Shown one piece after another: positions 46,660 through 58,245 of a stretch of DNA of 64,000 nt. Source of the DNA: Tiliqua scincoides (taxonomy: Eukaryota; Chordata; Lepidosauria; Squamata; Scincidae). The position numbers and the translations under genes are program-made. Position 1 is the first letter of the stretch; every line of letters begins with the position of its first letter. The stretch spans positions 6,500,315-6,564,314 of the forward strand of contig NC_089830.1 of assembly GCF_035046505.1 (NCBI RefSeq), given 5' to 3'. The notes below the pieces were generated by a model. It saw only the letters and a list, made by a program, of their open reading frames with translations. It was not told the DNA's origin and made no database searches.

Positions 46660-46775
46660 GGGGAAGTGGCCCACCTGCTTTGCAAGCAGGAGGTCCCAGG
46701 TTCAATCTCCAACATCTCCAAGGTAGGGCAATGAAAGACTTTTGTCTGAAACCTTGAAGAGCTGCTGCCAGTCAG
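46660..46775 (+). mobile_element. tRNA-derived SINE type 2
   Basis: 'cctgctttgcaagcaggagg' with the B-box-like GGTTCAATCTC, then 'ccaaggtagggcaatgaaag'. It starts within 20 bases of the exon donor. Confidence 0.7.
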
Positions 46776-46782
46776 CCGAGGT

Positions 46783-47656
46783 CAGTGGTTCCCAAACTTA
46801 CCTGGGTTACAATGTGCCCCCCCCCCCGGCAGCTGGGTGCAAGATCTTGTGAGATCCAAGATGGTGGTGTCCTAATCTCATTAGATTTCATGAGATCCAA
46901 GATAACAGTGCTGGGTGGAACAGGTAGGAGAAGCCACTGGGGACATCCCATGGCACTCTTGTGAGTGCGCTGTGACACCCTAAGGCAAAGATTTTCAGAC
47001 TGGGAATTTGCAACGCCCTAGCCTGTGGGTCCTGGGCTCTTTGCCATTAAGGGGCGGGGGCAACCAGGAGGCAGGGAGGAGGCAGCGGCACGATCCCCAG
47101 GATCACTTCAGGGGCTTGGCTGTACTTACCTCCTGCAGCCTCCTGGGGGTGCAGGGAGCCCTGCGCAACTGTCCACAGGGCTCCCCAATGCTTCCAAAGT
47201 GAATGTGGGGCAATCGCGCCCTGCCTCCGCTAAACCGGAAGAGGAGTGCCATTGGTCCACTTTCACTTCTGATGGGGCTGCAGGGACTGGGATGCACTGG
47301 GATGCTCTGCAGGGCTCCCCAGGTCAGGGAAAGTGAAAGTGGAGCAATCGTGCTCCACTTCTGGTTTTGCGGAGACAGCGTGCGATCGCTCCACTTTTGC
47401 TTTCCCTGACCTGGGGAGCCCTGCAGGCGCATGTGCAGGGATCCCCACACCCTGGGAAGGCTGCTGCAGGGACTGGTGGGTGCACAACCAGTCCCTGCAG
47501 CCCCCCTGAGCAGCGTGATCCTGGGGATTGCGTTGCTGCCTTCCCACCACCCCTACTGCCTCCCTCCCCTCTGTTGCAAGAACTTACTGCTGGTTTCAAA
47601 CTCCTGGAGAGTTTGAAAACTGCAGCCCTAAGGCATTGCAACACACTTTGGGAGTC
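46783..47656 (+). mobile_element. hAT-like element, outer part of a nest
   Basis: Left end CAGTGGTTCCCAAACTTACC, right end near CACACTTTGGGAGTCC. Flanks GCCGAGGT and CCCTAGGT are only partly alike. Split by the element at 46986-47625. Confidence 0.6.
46986..47625 (+). mobile_element. hAT-like element, inner, with long hairpin
   Basis: Ends CAAAGATTTTCAGACTGGG and GAGTTTGAAAACTGCAG, flanked by a perfect CCCTAAGG duplication (46978-46985, 47626-47633). The interior has a strong hairpin at 47308-47425. Confidence 0.8.
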
Positions 47657-47664
47657 CCCTAGGT

Positions 47665-48015
47665 CAGTGGTTCTTACACATTTAGCACCGGGACCCACTT
47701 TTTAGATTGAGAATCTTTAGGGACCCACCGGAAGTGACGTCATGACTGGAAGTGACATCACCAAGCAGGAACATTTTTAACAATCCTAGGCTGCATTCCT
47801 ACCCACTCTTACCCTGGTGTAAGTCTCATTTACTATCATTGTTAAAAGCATATACAGAGTAGCCTGTTAAAAGTACAGATCTGAAACATTTCCCCAAATG
47901 CAGCCACATATCATGATAGCATCAAGTCTAATATATTAAAAATAAAATATTGAAATGAATGGGGACCCACCTGAAATTAGTTCATGACCCACTTGAAATT
48001 AGCTTAGACCCCAGG
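47665..48015 (+). mobile_element. hAT-like MITE, family of 4189-4551
   Basis: Left end CAGTGGTTCTTACACATTTA directly follows CCCTAGGT, the right flank of the preceding element. The right end is lost in 'agcttagaccccagggccta'. Confidence 0.75.
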
Positions 48016-48320
48016 GCCTAAGTGGGCCCCTAGGGCCTAAGTGGGCTAGATGAACCAATGGCCTGACTTGATAGCTTCCTGTGTTCCTCCCTTTCAGATT
48101 TCCAATGGTATCTGCTGTATTTAAATCCCCAAAACAAGAGTATTCTGAACGCCACCAGATCAGCCCAGAAATTGGGGAGGTGGGGTGATATTTTAAAGCC
48201 TTATGCACCGGAAATTTTTGGTGTTTGCCTTCTAGGTGGTGAACCTTGTAACATGCCCTTGGAATGCAAAGGCTGCTGCCATCGGGTCCTGAAACTTGCA
48301 GTAGCTCTAATCCTCTAAAT

Positions 48321-48797
48321 TGGGGTTCTCAAATTGGTGGGTTGCAACCCACCAGCCTGAGAAGTCCTGTCTCTGGTCCCTTAAAGGATGGGGAAGACAG
48401 TAACGCCGTCCCCAGCATCGTGCTGTTTGTCAGGGACAAGGGTTTCATCCTCCACTTACCTACAGCACCATCCTCCTGGGGGGTCTCCAAACATTTGGAA
48501 AAAGTAAAAACAAAACAAAGCCCCCCACTTCCAGTTTCACGACAAAAACAGGAAGTGGGTTTTTAAAAAAACTTTTCCAGACATTTGCAGGCTTGGGGAG
48601 CCCTGCAGAGTCATCCCTGCAGAGGGGGGAGTGATCCCCAGGTGGCTGGAGCTGGCTGTAGGTAAGTGGAAGCACCCCTCTTATCCTTGGCAGTGGTGCG
48701 ATCCAGGGGATCGTGTTGCTGCCCCGTCCCCCCCACAACAACTTACTTAGTTTCTCAAACTTCGGTCCTCAAACTCCTGAAAATTTGACAACCACTG
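48321..48797 (+). mobile_element. hAT-like element with perfect target duplication
   Basis: Ends TGGGGTTCTCAAATT and AATTTGACAACCACTG, flanked by CTCTAAAT on both sides (48313-48320, 48798-48805). Inverted arms 'ccacttccagtttcacgac' and 'aaacaggaagtgggttttt' lie inside. Confidence 0.85.
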
Positions 48798-49629
48798 CTC
48801 TAAATTCTAAGGAACAATTTTGTGGGTTAAGAAGTGTTTGGAAGATGGGCCAGTTTGAGAACTCCTGGTGCCTGAGGTAGCCAAATGCCATCCCATCTTA
48901 CCCAGTTACACACCAGTGCTGATTTTTACACACCAGTGCTGTTTCCACCATTCTTTTTTCCCTAACCTCCTGGATTCAAAAAGGAAGAGCGGAATGAAGC
49001 AAAAGAGGAATTGTGGAGAAGGAACGGATGATCTCTGTTTTCCTCCAGTCTCCCTCTTTTGCTCTGTCTCTGCACATTAGACCTTGTGAATGGGCAGGCC
49101 TGATATTCCCCACCCTCTGCAAATTACGGTGTTTATTTCAACTCTGCGTACAACAAGCACACACACATGATCCCCCCCCCAACTTTTCAAAGCTCAAGTA
49201 TTTTCTGAAGCACCTGCATAGAGGAACAAGCTCCCAGAAGCTCTCGGCACATTGATGGCACATCATTAAATGCTGGGCAAGGGAGTGTCATTAAGCTGTG
49301 AACACTCCTCAAGGTAGGGCACGTGCCTTTGTCTAAGCCAGAGGCCCCCAGGGAGTTGTGGGCAATAAATCTCATCTCCATTCCTCCATCATGTCTTCAT
49401 CTTCGCTCCTGAATGGGAGCCGTCAGGACAGAACAAGTCGGAAAAGGAAGGCTCTGCCAGAGTCAGTGGGCAGGAGCCACATCAGAAAATGTAGAACCAC
49501 CTCAGGCTGCATTTCTCTGGCAGAAGCAAGATTCTTTTGCTTCCTTTCATGGCACCAAGAAGCACAGATTGCATCAACAGAGCAACATCCCCAAAGAACT
49601 TGGGCAGAAACCAGAACTGCCTTTGCTAG

Positions 49630-50243
49630 ACAGCCATGCAGGTCAACTCAGGCAGCAAATTGGCAGAGGTGCCCACAGCTAGACTCTGTTTGCCTACCAG
49701 CCCACCTCTACAGTTCCTTCGTCCTTCTCCTCCTCCTGCTTCCTGGAACTGAGAAAGAAGAGGAGGGTCACATAGGAGGTGTGGAGAGGAGAACGAGTGG
49801 TGAGCTAGAATGTCTCTATGCAAGCACCTCTTCTCCAAATAGCACCTTTGGCCAGGACAGGTTCTGCAAATGCCGCCACCACCACCACCAGAGATGGCAG
49901 ATGCACACAGGAGGAGGTGGCTTGCTCCATAGAAGAGACTTCCCCCTGAAACTTCCTCCCTCAAACCATGCCTCTTTTGAAGGACCATGCACTATATCTT
50001 GCCTGTTGGGCACCACCATTCCAGCTATTTCACACTCCCTACTTGGTCAGGTGCGGAAGTGCCATGTGGTCAAGTACCACTAGTGGTGCTAGTACTACTG
50101 GTTGGAAAGCACTGTTCTACCCCAGCCATGCTCCCCTCTTCTTTTTTTGAATCCAAGGAGCAGCATCAGTGCAGGTGACTGATGTGCCACTAGGGAAGTG
50201 GGCACTTTTGATGTATTGCTTCAGGTCTTGGACTGACCCTGGA
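49630..50243 (+). mobile_element. Foldback repeat FB with a hAT-like fragment inside
   Basis: 'caactcaggcagcaaattgg' at the left, 'cttggactgaccctggaacc' at the right. GTACCACTAGTGGTGCTAGT to GGTTGGAAAGCACTG near 50070-50115 is the right end of a 12021-type element. Confidence 0.5.
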
Positions 50244-51370
50244 ACCCATGAAAATTGTAGCAGTTTTTAGGGGGAAGGGGAGGTGAAGGTGATGAGAATT
50301 CTTTACTGGAGAGCACAGCTCTACAATTTCCAAGATCTTATTGGGAAGCATGACAGTGAAATTTTATGCAGTTCAAAATATATGATAGCACAGCTGTGTT
50401 GGCGAATGTTCTACCTGGGCCACATATCAGAACAGCTAGGGCAAGATGGTGATGATGTCAAGCCTTGGGTGAGCTGCCAAGACTGGCAAAAGGGTCCACC
50501 AATGACCCCAATACCACCATCCTTTCTCTGCATGGAGCCCCCCACCTACCAGCAGAAGTGTGGCTCTCCTTGAGATTCCAACATTTGGGAAGTACATGGC
50601 CTGCATCTTTCAGACAGGAGCCACTGAGTGTCCCTGACTCTTTCATCAGGTCATTGTAGTCCAGTGGATGGGATGTTAGGTTGAGAGAGCGAAAGCCAGA
50701 GTTGGGGACACTCAGTGGCTCTTGTGGGATTCAGGGCTGCTAAGCTAGCCTAATGACAGCCAAATTTTGCAAGATATGCTAGAAAATACTGAGGGGAAGG
50801 AGCAGAAGAACTGCAGAGTATTTGTGTGAACCCCCCTTCAGTCTGTAGGCTGGGCTCAGAAGACTCATCTAGCCTTAGGGACTTCTCCTTCTCTGCCAAA
50901 ATGGTGTAGGCCATGCATTCCTTTCAGAGTCAGGGCCCTAAAGCTGTCATGGTCTGTGATTTTATAAACTGGGTTGGGTTGTATAATGCTGGGTGTGATC
51001 TGATCGAGTTTGGGCTTGTGTTTGATACAGTCTGTAGAATTTTATTTTCTTTTTGAAATAACTTTTGAAGTGATAAAGGGAAAAGGAATTCTTTAAATTT
51101 AAGCGGTATGCCTTGAAATATGTGGGCACAAGCCCTTGGATAAATGTCTTCCTTAGAAAGGCTGAATTACATATTTGGGACAGTCCCTGTTAAATGAGAA
51201 TTGGGGAGGGATTAGGGACTACTTGCACATGTAGCATTATGTGGTGGTCAGGGATCGGGGAGCCCCTGATGCTGGTGCTTCCGGTATTTCCCCAGATCCG
51301 CCTCTAGACCAGGGCCAAAATTATTAGACACCACTGCCACCATGAGGACGAAACCAGTCAGAGAGATACC

Positions 51371-51640
51371 TTCCTCATAAGAAGAGCCCTACTAGAACAA
51401 GCCAAAGGCCCATCTAGTCCAACTTCCTGTATTTCACAGTGGCCCACCAGATGCCTCAGAGAGCACAGAAGACAACAAGATACCTGCATCCTGTTGCCAC
51501 TCCATTGCACCTGGCATTCAGAGATAGGCTGCCTCTAAAACTTGGAGGTTGCACATACTCATCATGACTTTATAACCTGTGATGGACCTTTCCTCCATAC
51601 ATTTGTCCAATCCCTTTTTGAAGGCATCTGGGCCATCCTT
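51371..51640 (-). mobile_element. CR1 LINE 3' fragment
   Basis: 'ggcccatctagtccaacttc' to 'ccaatccctttttgaaggca'. Confidence 0.85.
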
Positions 51641-52105
51641 AGAATTCTTACTCCCAATTATGTGCCTAATCCACCACAAATCTAGGATTATACAGCAGGA
51701 GCAATCTGAGTGGGTCTGCCACCTGCATTTGAGCGTGTTTGCCACTTGTGCCCACTTGTGAAAGAGCTGTGCTCTACAGAAGGTGGGTGAGAGCTTGTCT
51801 GTACACACATGTAATCTCTGAGGGAGCCAAGCCATTTAACACACTCAGGTATCCCTGGGTTTTACCTGTTCCTGATGGGCTAGTTTATAAGAGTGGGTAT
51901 TTTATACTGGGGGAAGTTACTAATTTCAGTTACTAATTGTGACCTTTCCAGAGACACATAGCTGGCCAGTGCTAGAAGCTGGAGTACTGAGCTATGTGAA
52001 CCTCAGGTCTTGTCTAGCCTCACTCTTAAGCATAAGTAGTAGGGCAGGAGCAGACACTTTTCTCTGGCACTCCTGCTGATGTCTTTCTTTCTGGTTTTCT
52101 TCTAG

Positions 52106-52198
52106 GTGAAGCTGGTGAACATTCGCAATGATGACATAACGGATGGAAACCCCAAGCTGACCTTGGGGCTGATCTGGACTATAATCTTGCACTTCCAG
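52106..52198 (+). CDS. MACF1: MACF1 exon, end of the CH1 domain
   Basis: Between TTTTCTTCTAG and GTAAGA, 93 bases in phase 0 encode [18 protein letters not shown] then [13 protein letters not shown], 31 residues. This is the last CH1 helix and the start of the CH1-CH2 linker; the [18 protein letters not shown] stretch is nearly invariant in plakins. The next exon, encoding the start of CH2 (ISDI...), is not present up to 64000. Together with the three preceding exons it gives a complete CH1 of about 108 residues. Confidence 0.98.
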
Positions 52199-52784
52199 GT
52201 AAGAATTGGGCTTCTCTAATCTCTTCATGGACATGCAACCTGGACCTGTGTTGCTTTCTTGGCCCTGATTTCTGGGTCTGTAGGAAAGAGCCTGCATTTC
52301 ATGCTGATGCTTGGGAGCTGCTTGGTCTGGCACATTAGCATATGGTAGCGCCATGGAGACCAGGCTGTGGGAAAATATGCGACTCTCCTTGCTGATCCTC
52401 TGTATAATTAAACCATTAATGATTGACTGTGCAAGCACGTTGCAAGCCATTTGATTGGCACTAAGTTTATTGGGAATGCTGTTTGTTTAGCTGGGTTGGC
52501 CGGTCAGAGATCTTTGGGGTTTCCTAGAGTGTTGCGCAAGGTAATTATGTGACTGTGCTTTGGAGGGGATTCTGTAATTCCACGTTGTATTCCCCCTAAA
52601 GTAATTCTCCCAGAATCCGTAAAATCTTGGGATCTGGCCCAGCACCTGAAGCTGCTATGATTTCTGTTGTCTGTCGATATATTCACTCTAAGCTTGCAGT
52701 CTGGGCATCTCATCACATATCCAGAGCTTTTGTTTTGGGAGTTTGATGTAGAGGTTGAACATATATTCTCTGATACAAACTGCA

Positions 52785-54165
52785 AGAGAAGAGATTTTGA
52801 TTAGATATCAGGAAAAGATTCCTGACAGTCAGGGTGGTTCGGCAGTGGAACAGATTGCCGAGATAACATAAGAACATAAGAACAGCCCCACTGGATCAGG
52901 CCATAGGCCCATCTAGTCCAGCTTCCTGTATCTCACAGCGGCCCACCAAATGCCCCAGGGAGCACACCAGATAATAAGAGACGTCATCCTGGTGCCCTCC
53001 CTTGCATCTGGCATTCTGACATAACCCATTTCTAAAATCAGGAGGTTGTGCATACACATCATGGCTTGTACCCCATAATGGATTTTTCCTCCAGAAACGT
53101 GTCCAATCCCCTTTTAAAGGCATCTAGGCTAGACGCCATCACCACATCCTGTGGCAAGGAGTTCCACAGATTGACCACACACTGAGTAAAGAAATATTTT
53201 ATTTTGTCTGTCCTAACCCGCCCAACACTCAATTTTAGTGGATGTCCCCTGGTTCTGGTATTATGTGAGAGTGTAAAGAGCATCTCCCTATCCACTCTGT
53301 CCATCCCCTGCATAATTTTGTATGTCTCAATCATGTCCCCCTCAGGCGTCTTTCTAGGCTGAAGAGGCCCAAACGCCGTAGCCCCGAAAGGAAGGTGCCC
53401 CAGCCCCGAAATCATCTTAGTCGCTCTCTTTTGCACCTTTTCCATTTCCACTATGTCTTTTTTGAGATGCGGCGACCAGAACTGGACACCAGGTGTGGCC
53501 TTACCATAGATTTGTACAACGGCATTATAATACTAGCCGTTTTGTTCTCAATACCCTTCCTAATGATCCCAAGCATAGAATTGGCCTTCTTCACTGCCGC
53601 CGCACATTGAGTCGACACTTTCATCGACCTGTCCACCACCACCCCAAGATCTCTCTCCTGATCTGTCACAGACAGCTCAGAATCCATCAGCCTATATCTA
53701 AAGTTTTGATTTTTTGCCCCAATGTGCATGACTTTACACTTACTGACATTGAAGCGCATCTGCCATTTTACTGCCCATTCTGCCAGTCTGGAGAGATCCT
53801 TCTGGAGCTCCTCACAATCACTTCTGGTCTTCACCACTCGGAAACGTTTAGTGTCGTCTGCAAACTTAGCCACCTCACTGCTCAACCCTGTCTCCAGGTC
53901 ATTTATGAAGAGGTTGAAAAGCACTGGTCCCAGGACAGATCCTTGGGGCACACTGCTTTTCACCTCTCTCCATTGTGAAAATTGCCCAGAAAATTGAGAG
54001 AGGCGGTGGACTCTCCCTCACTGGAGATATTCATGCAGAGGCTTGGCAAACACCTGTTGTAGATGCTCTAAGAGGATTTCCTGCCTTAGGCAGGGGGTTG
54101 GACTAGATGACCTATTAAGCCCCTTCCAACTCTGTGATTCTATGCTTTACGCATACTGGCAGAAA
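52785..54165 (+). mobile_element. Older CR1 LINE 3' end, split by a younger CR1
   Basis: Left piece 52785-52863 ('gattagatatcaggaaaaga', 'gtggttcggcagtggaacag') and right piece 53985-54165 ('gtggactctccctcactgga', 'ccttccaactctgtgattct') read as one CR1 once the minus-strand insert is set aside. Confidence 0.85.
52864..53984 (-). mobile_element. CR1 LINE, inner copy with reverse transcriptase
   Basis: The minus strand encodes SSVPQGSVLGPVLFNLFIND, AKFADDTK (the RT active-site FADD motif), then QERDLGVVVDRSMK and LYKSMVRPHL, and in another frame EKVQKRATKMISGLGHL to LWNSLPQDVVMASSL. This is CR1 ORF2 from the RT palm to its end, with the frame broken near 53455. It is 5' truncated and its 3' end lies at the left. 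Confidence 0.92.
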
Positions 54166-54357
54166 AAAAGTATGAGTGCCTAGCTTGAGGTTGGTAGAGA
54201 GATCCCATTATTCAAGTTTCCCAGACTGGGGGATTTAGGCTCTGAGAACTTGTCCAAGATAGCACAAAAAGTCTGTTGCAGAGGAAGGACTTGAATCCAG
54301 GTCTGCTAAACTAGGACCAGTTGTCTTTCTGGTCAGATCACAGATTTGCAGCTAGAT

Positions 54358-54577
54358 CAGTGATTTTCAACCAGTGTGCCGCGAATGGTCTGTAGGTGTG
54401 CCACAGGATTTTGGGGGGGGGGGGGTAGGGCCATTTATTTATTAGGGCTATTGAGGGATGTTCGCCCCCACCAGCAGCATGGTATGCCTTGTTAATTATC
54501 AAATAACTGATGGTGTGCATTGACAATTTTAGCACCTTGTCAGTGTGCCCTGAGATGAAAAGGGTTGAAAATCGCTG
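54358..54577 (+). mobile_element. hAT-like MITE with perfect target duplication
   Basis: Ends CAGTGATTTTCAACCAGTG and GGTTGAAAATCGCTG, AGCTAGAT on both sides. Same family as 36247-36475. Confidence 0.9.
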
Positions 54578-54586
54578 AGCTAGATT

Positions 54587-54682
54587 ATGGTTGCAGCCCT
54601 ATACATACTTACTTGGGAGTATGTCCCATTGAACTTGGTGGGACTTACTGCTGGGTAGACATGGATAAGATTCAGGTGTCAG
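54587..54682. repeat. 92-bp palindromic repeat
   Basis: 'ggttgcagccctatacatac' with 'gggagtatgtcccattgaac' and 'gggtagacatggataag'. Confidence 0.7.
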
Positions 54683-54864
54683 TTATAAAAAGTAATGACT
54701 GCATGCTTCTCAATATTTCCTTGCAAGGAAGTACACAATTTTTCAGTGGATACTCTTTCTGTACAGACTTGGGGAAGGGGAGTTGGTGCTGGTTGGTGGT
54801 CAGCATTGCAAGGCAATGGAATGTTTACAGGAGTGAAGCTTTTGTAGTGAACTGCTGTGTGACA

Positions 54865-55055
54865 AGAGGAGGCTGTAGCTCAATGGCTAGAGATTGCCTG
54901 CTTTTGTGCAGAAGGCACCCAGGTTCAATCCTGGGTATCTATGGTAGGAGAGAGAAAAATTTGTGTCTGAAACCCTGGAGAGCCTCTGCCATTTAGTGGT
55001 GACGATGCTGAATGGTTTGACTCGGTAAAAGGCAGCTTCCATTGTTTCTAAGTTG
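54865..55055 (+). mobile_element. tRNA-derived SINE type 2, with A and B boxes
   Basis: A-box-like GGCTGTAGCTCAATGGCTAG and B-box-like GGTTCAATCCT, then 'tgaaaccctggagagcctct' and 'ctcggtaaaaggcagcttcc'. The clearest head of this SINE type in the window. Confidence 0.8.
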
Positions 55056-55394
55056 GTATATTTGGCAGCAGTGGGGTGAGCATGGAGAGGGCGAAATTGT
55101 TTGACTATAGGGTAAGGGCACCAACAGCGCCACTCTTATAAGTAGCCTTGGTAACTCCCATATTTCCCATGAAGCTGAGTCAGTAGCCTTTTATCTCTTC
55201 CCTTTATCTGATGGATATGAAATAGTCCTTTCTGCTACATCTTGCTTGGAGGAATGAGTTTTGAGTGGCATTCTTGACTGGTAGCATGCTTCTCTCAGGT
55301 GATTGTTGAGAACTGTGCTTGTACAGAGTTCAGTGTGAGATTTCCATCTTGCAGTCACCTGTGCCCCTTGCACTTCTTCCTTCCTGCTCCCCCC

Positions 55395-55517
55395 ACCTTG
55401 AGAACAGTAAGGACACAATCACTATCCACACTTATCTGGGAGTAAGCCCCATTGACCCTATGCATTGATTATAGTGGGACTTACTTCTGAGTAGACATGC
55501 ATAGGATTGGGCTCTAA
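55395..55517. repeat. 92-bp palindromic repeat with insertion
   Basis: 'atctgggagtaagccccatt' and 'gacttacttctgagtagac' with about 15 extra bases between; ends 'gcataggattgggct'. Confidence 0.75.
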
Positions 55518-57947
55518 TTCAGATTTTGCTTAGAACTAGGATATGTTCAGAATTGATTTTATGAAAGGCAAACATGTGCCTGGCTTTGAGTGGAGGCCAT
55601 GCTCACAGATGCTATGCATTGTTTAGAAACCTGTAATTAAAAATGTGCTTGTATTTTGCACGTAACACTTTCATTTGTTTCTCATTGTGTTAGCAATATT
55701 TTAGCTTTGTTTAGAACCAAAATAAGTACTGTACTTGATTTTGTGTTTCTGCGTTGCCAGAAATTGCAAAATAGATAAATAAAAGCACATTAACACGCGA
55801 GGACATAGGGCGTCAGTGTAAGAATTTTGAAAGCCTAGACTACTGCCAAATTACACAGCTATTATTAGTGTTAATTTAACACTTATAACTTGGGAGGCAA
55901 TCCTTTCACAAGTGGGCAGTTTGAAAATGTCAGGGCAATGTTGCAGCTGGAAGTGATCGTAGACTATTCCACCTGTCACAGTGAACAAAAAGGGACCAGC
56001 TCAGAAGAGGTAAGGCATGCAATTCAGAAAGGCCCCTGTTGCTGGAATGGGATATTTGAGATGGATCCAGAGTTGACAGCCAGTCTGAGCCTAAAGCTCG
56101 GAGTACAGCAGACTGCAAGTCCTGGATTGTTACCTAGGGATAACCAGAAAGCCAGACTCCCTTGCCGATTTATTCTGCCAGGTATGGAGCCTAACTAGAG
56201 GCTCCATTTTGCTCTCCAACTGTAGTGCCCAGCATTGTACAAACCTGCTGCCCAAAGAGAGGTCTGATGTTTGAGCACGTGTCCCTAGCTTGCTTTCTAG
56301 GCTGATGCTCCTTGTTTAAGTTTCTGAGTCATTTCCAGCAGGGAAAGACCAAAACACCCGGGGGTGCTGCCCAGTTTGGATGGAAAAATCTCTTTTGGCA
56401 TATCTGAAGGCACCTCATGCAGCCACTTTACTGAAGCTAAGCAAATCCAAGTCTGTTCAGGACCTGGATGGAAGACCACCAATGGTGGGATGTAAATGTG
56501 ATAAAATCAAATGAACTTAAATCTGGTAGTCAGTCAGGCCTGAATTTTCTCTCCAGTAACAAGTAAAAGAAGGGTATGTGACACAGAGCTCTCATGCTCT
56601 GTTTCTCCCTGACATGTGGCAGCCAATGAAGTGGGCTGTGGTCAGGGGAACTCTGAACAGGGTGATGTTCATGTTGCACATCCTGGAGGCATGAAATGCT
56701 GGTGTGACCCTGGTAACAGCAAGCATGGGCATCTGCCTGAGGGCTTACTTGCTTCCATATTTTGTTCAGAGAGCCAGTGCAGAATTCTGCCAGTACAGGC
56801 AGATTACCCCTTATCTGGACATTTGAAATCCAGGTTTTTTTTTTAAATCCAAGATTTTTTTTTCCCCCAAACTTTCTATATGACCACTAGCAGGTCTCAT
56901 GCTGATTCCCATGTACAGGTGGTAAGTTCTCTCTTTTGCTCTCTGGTGTGTCCCTGTAGAGACATCTTTGAAAACTGTCAGAGAGCTCAGCAGGCATCCA
57001 TATGGGTAATAGTGAAAAGAGCAAGAGGAAGCATTTATCATATTTATGCAATTATTATGCAGTTATTCAAATTATTCCAGACACCTTCCCATCCCAAACA
57101 GTCTGGCTAAGGGACACTCAACCTGTAGAATTTTCACCTGTTTGTGAAAGGCTGCTCACTGTATGCAGGCACTAGGTGGCACTGCTGTATTGTGGGGGGG
57201 GGGGGAGGAGGATGAGAGGAGAGATGGGAGGAGGTTGACTGCAGTGGGTGAGGCCAGCAAGGAGCCTCTGTGAATGTGCAGATGGCCACTTGCCACTTGT
57301 CGTCATGGAGCCCAGGAAGTGCTTCAGGATCAGTGCCACTCTGCAGAATAGAGATGAGACAGCTACTAGCCCTAAGAGGCAACTGGTCCGAGAGAGCTCG
57401 ACTGGAGCTTAAGACAGTGCTGCCAGCTGGAGTCTTCTCCTAGAGCTCCGTTGCTTGGTCCTGTTCAGTATGAATCCTTCTTCCATCTGGAATTAAGGGG
57501 ATTTCTGCTGACAATGTGGCTCTCTGTTAGCCCCCTGAAACTCTCGCTCCTTCTATCCCTTTATGTAATGCTCATTTCTCCCTTGCTGTGACTCTCCCCT
57601 CACCTCCAGTTTATATTCTCTGCCATCATACAGACTGAACTCATATCTGTAGAACCACAGTCTGGGAAAATAGGTTCCGGAGTTTCTCTTTTGTTTCTTG
57701 TATGAATTTTGGGGAAATTTGGGTTTTTGTTGTGAAAGTTGCTGTTGAGGGAGTATTTTCCACGCTGGTAGCTATATTTGTCTGTAGCATCAAAACAAGA
57801 GTGGATCATGTGGCAACTTAAAGAATGTCACATTTATTTTCAGCTCCTAAGCTAACGCGAGTCCATGAAAGCTGATGGCAAAATCATGTGTGTCTTTCTA
57901 CGGTGCTATGAGACACTTTTGTTTTTGAACAATGAACATGTTTGGAA

Positions 57948-58245
57948 GCTCATAAGAACATAACAACATAAGAACAGCCCCACTGGATCAGGCCATAGGC
58001 CCATCTAGTCCAGCTTTCTGTATCTCACAGCGGCCCACCAAATGCCCCAAGGAGCACACCAGATAACAACAGACCTGCATCCTGGTACCCTCCCTTGCGT
58101 CTGGCATTCTGACATAACCCATTTCTAAAATCAGGAGGTTGCGCATACACATCATGGCTTGTACCCCATAATGGATTTTTCCTCCAGAAACTTGTCCAAT
58201 CCTTTAAGGCGTCCAGGCCAGTCACCATCACCACATCCTGAGCTC
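57948..58245 (-). mobile_element. CR1 LINE 3' end, short
   Basis: 'catctagtccagctttctgt' to 'cagtcaccatcaccacatcc', almost identical to the matching part of 52864-53984. Confidence 0.9.

Larger units (their letters stand above)
46644..52105 (+). other. MACF1: Intron within CH1
   Basis: From GTAAGA to GTTTTCTTCTAG. The first third is filled by a SINE and adjoining or nested hAT-like elements (46783-48797). An FB repeat spans 49630-50243 and a CR1 fragment lies at 51371. 49090-49630, 50250-51370 and 51650-52100 show nothing recognisable apart from an FB-like scrap at 48865-49090. Confidence 0.75.

Noticed and set aside
49358-50083. A 241-codon plus-strand open frame
   Set aside because: It runs through an FB repeat with CCACCACCACCACC-type low complexity and is not conserved with any family I know.
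54865-55055. A possible tRNA gene (A and B boxes present)
   Set aside because: The sequence continues into a SINE body repeated elsewhere in the window, and no complete cloverleaf can be drawn.
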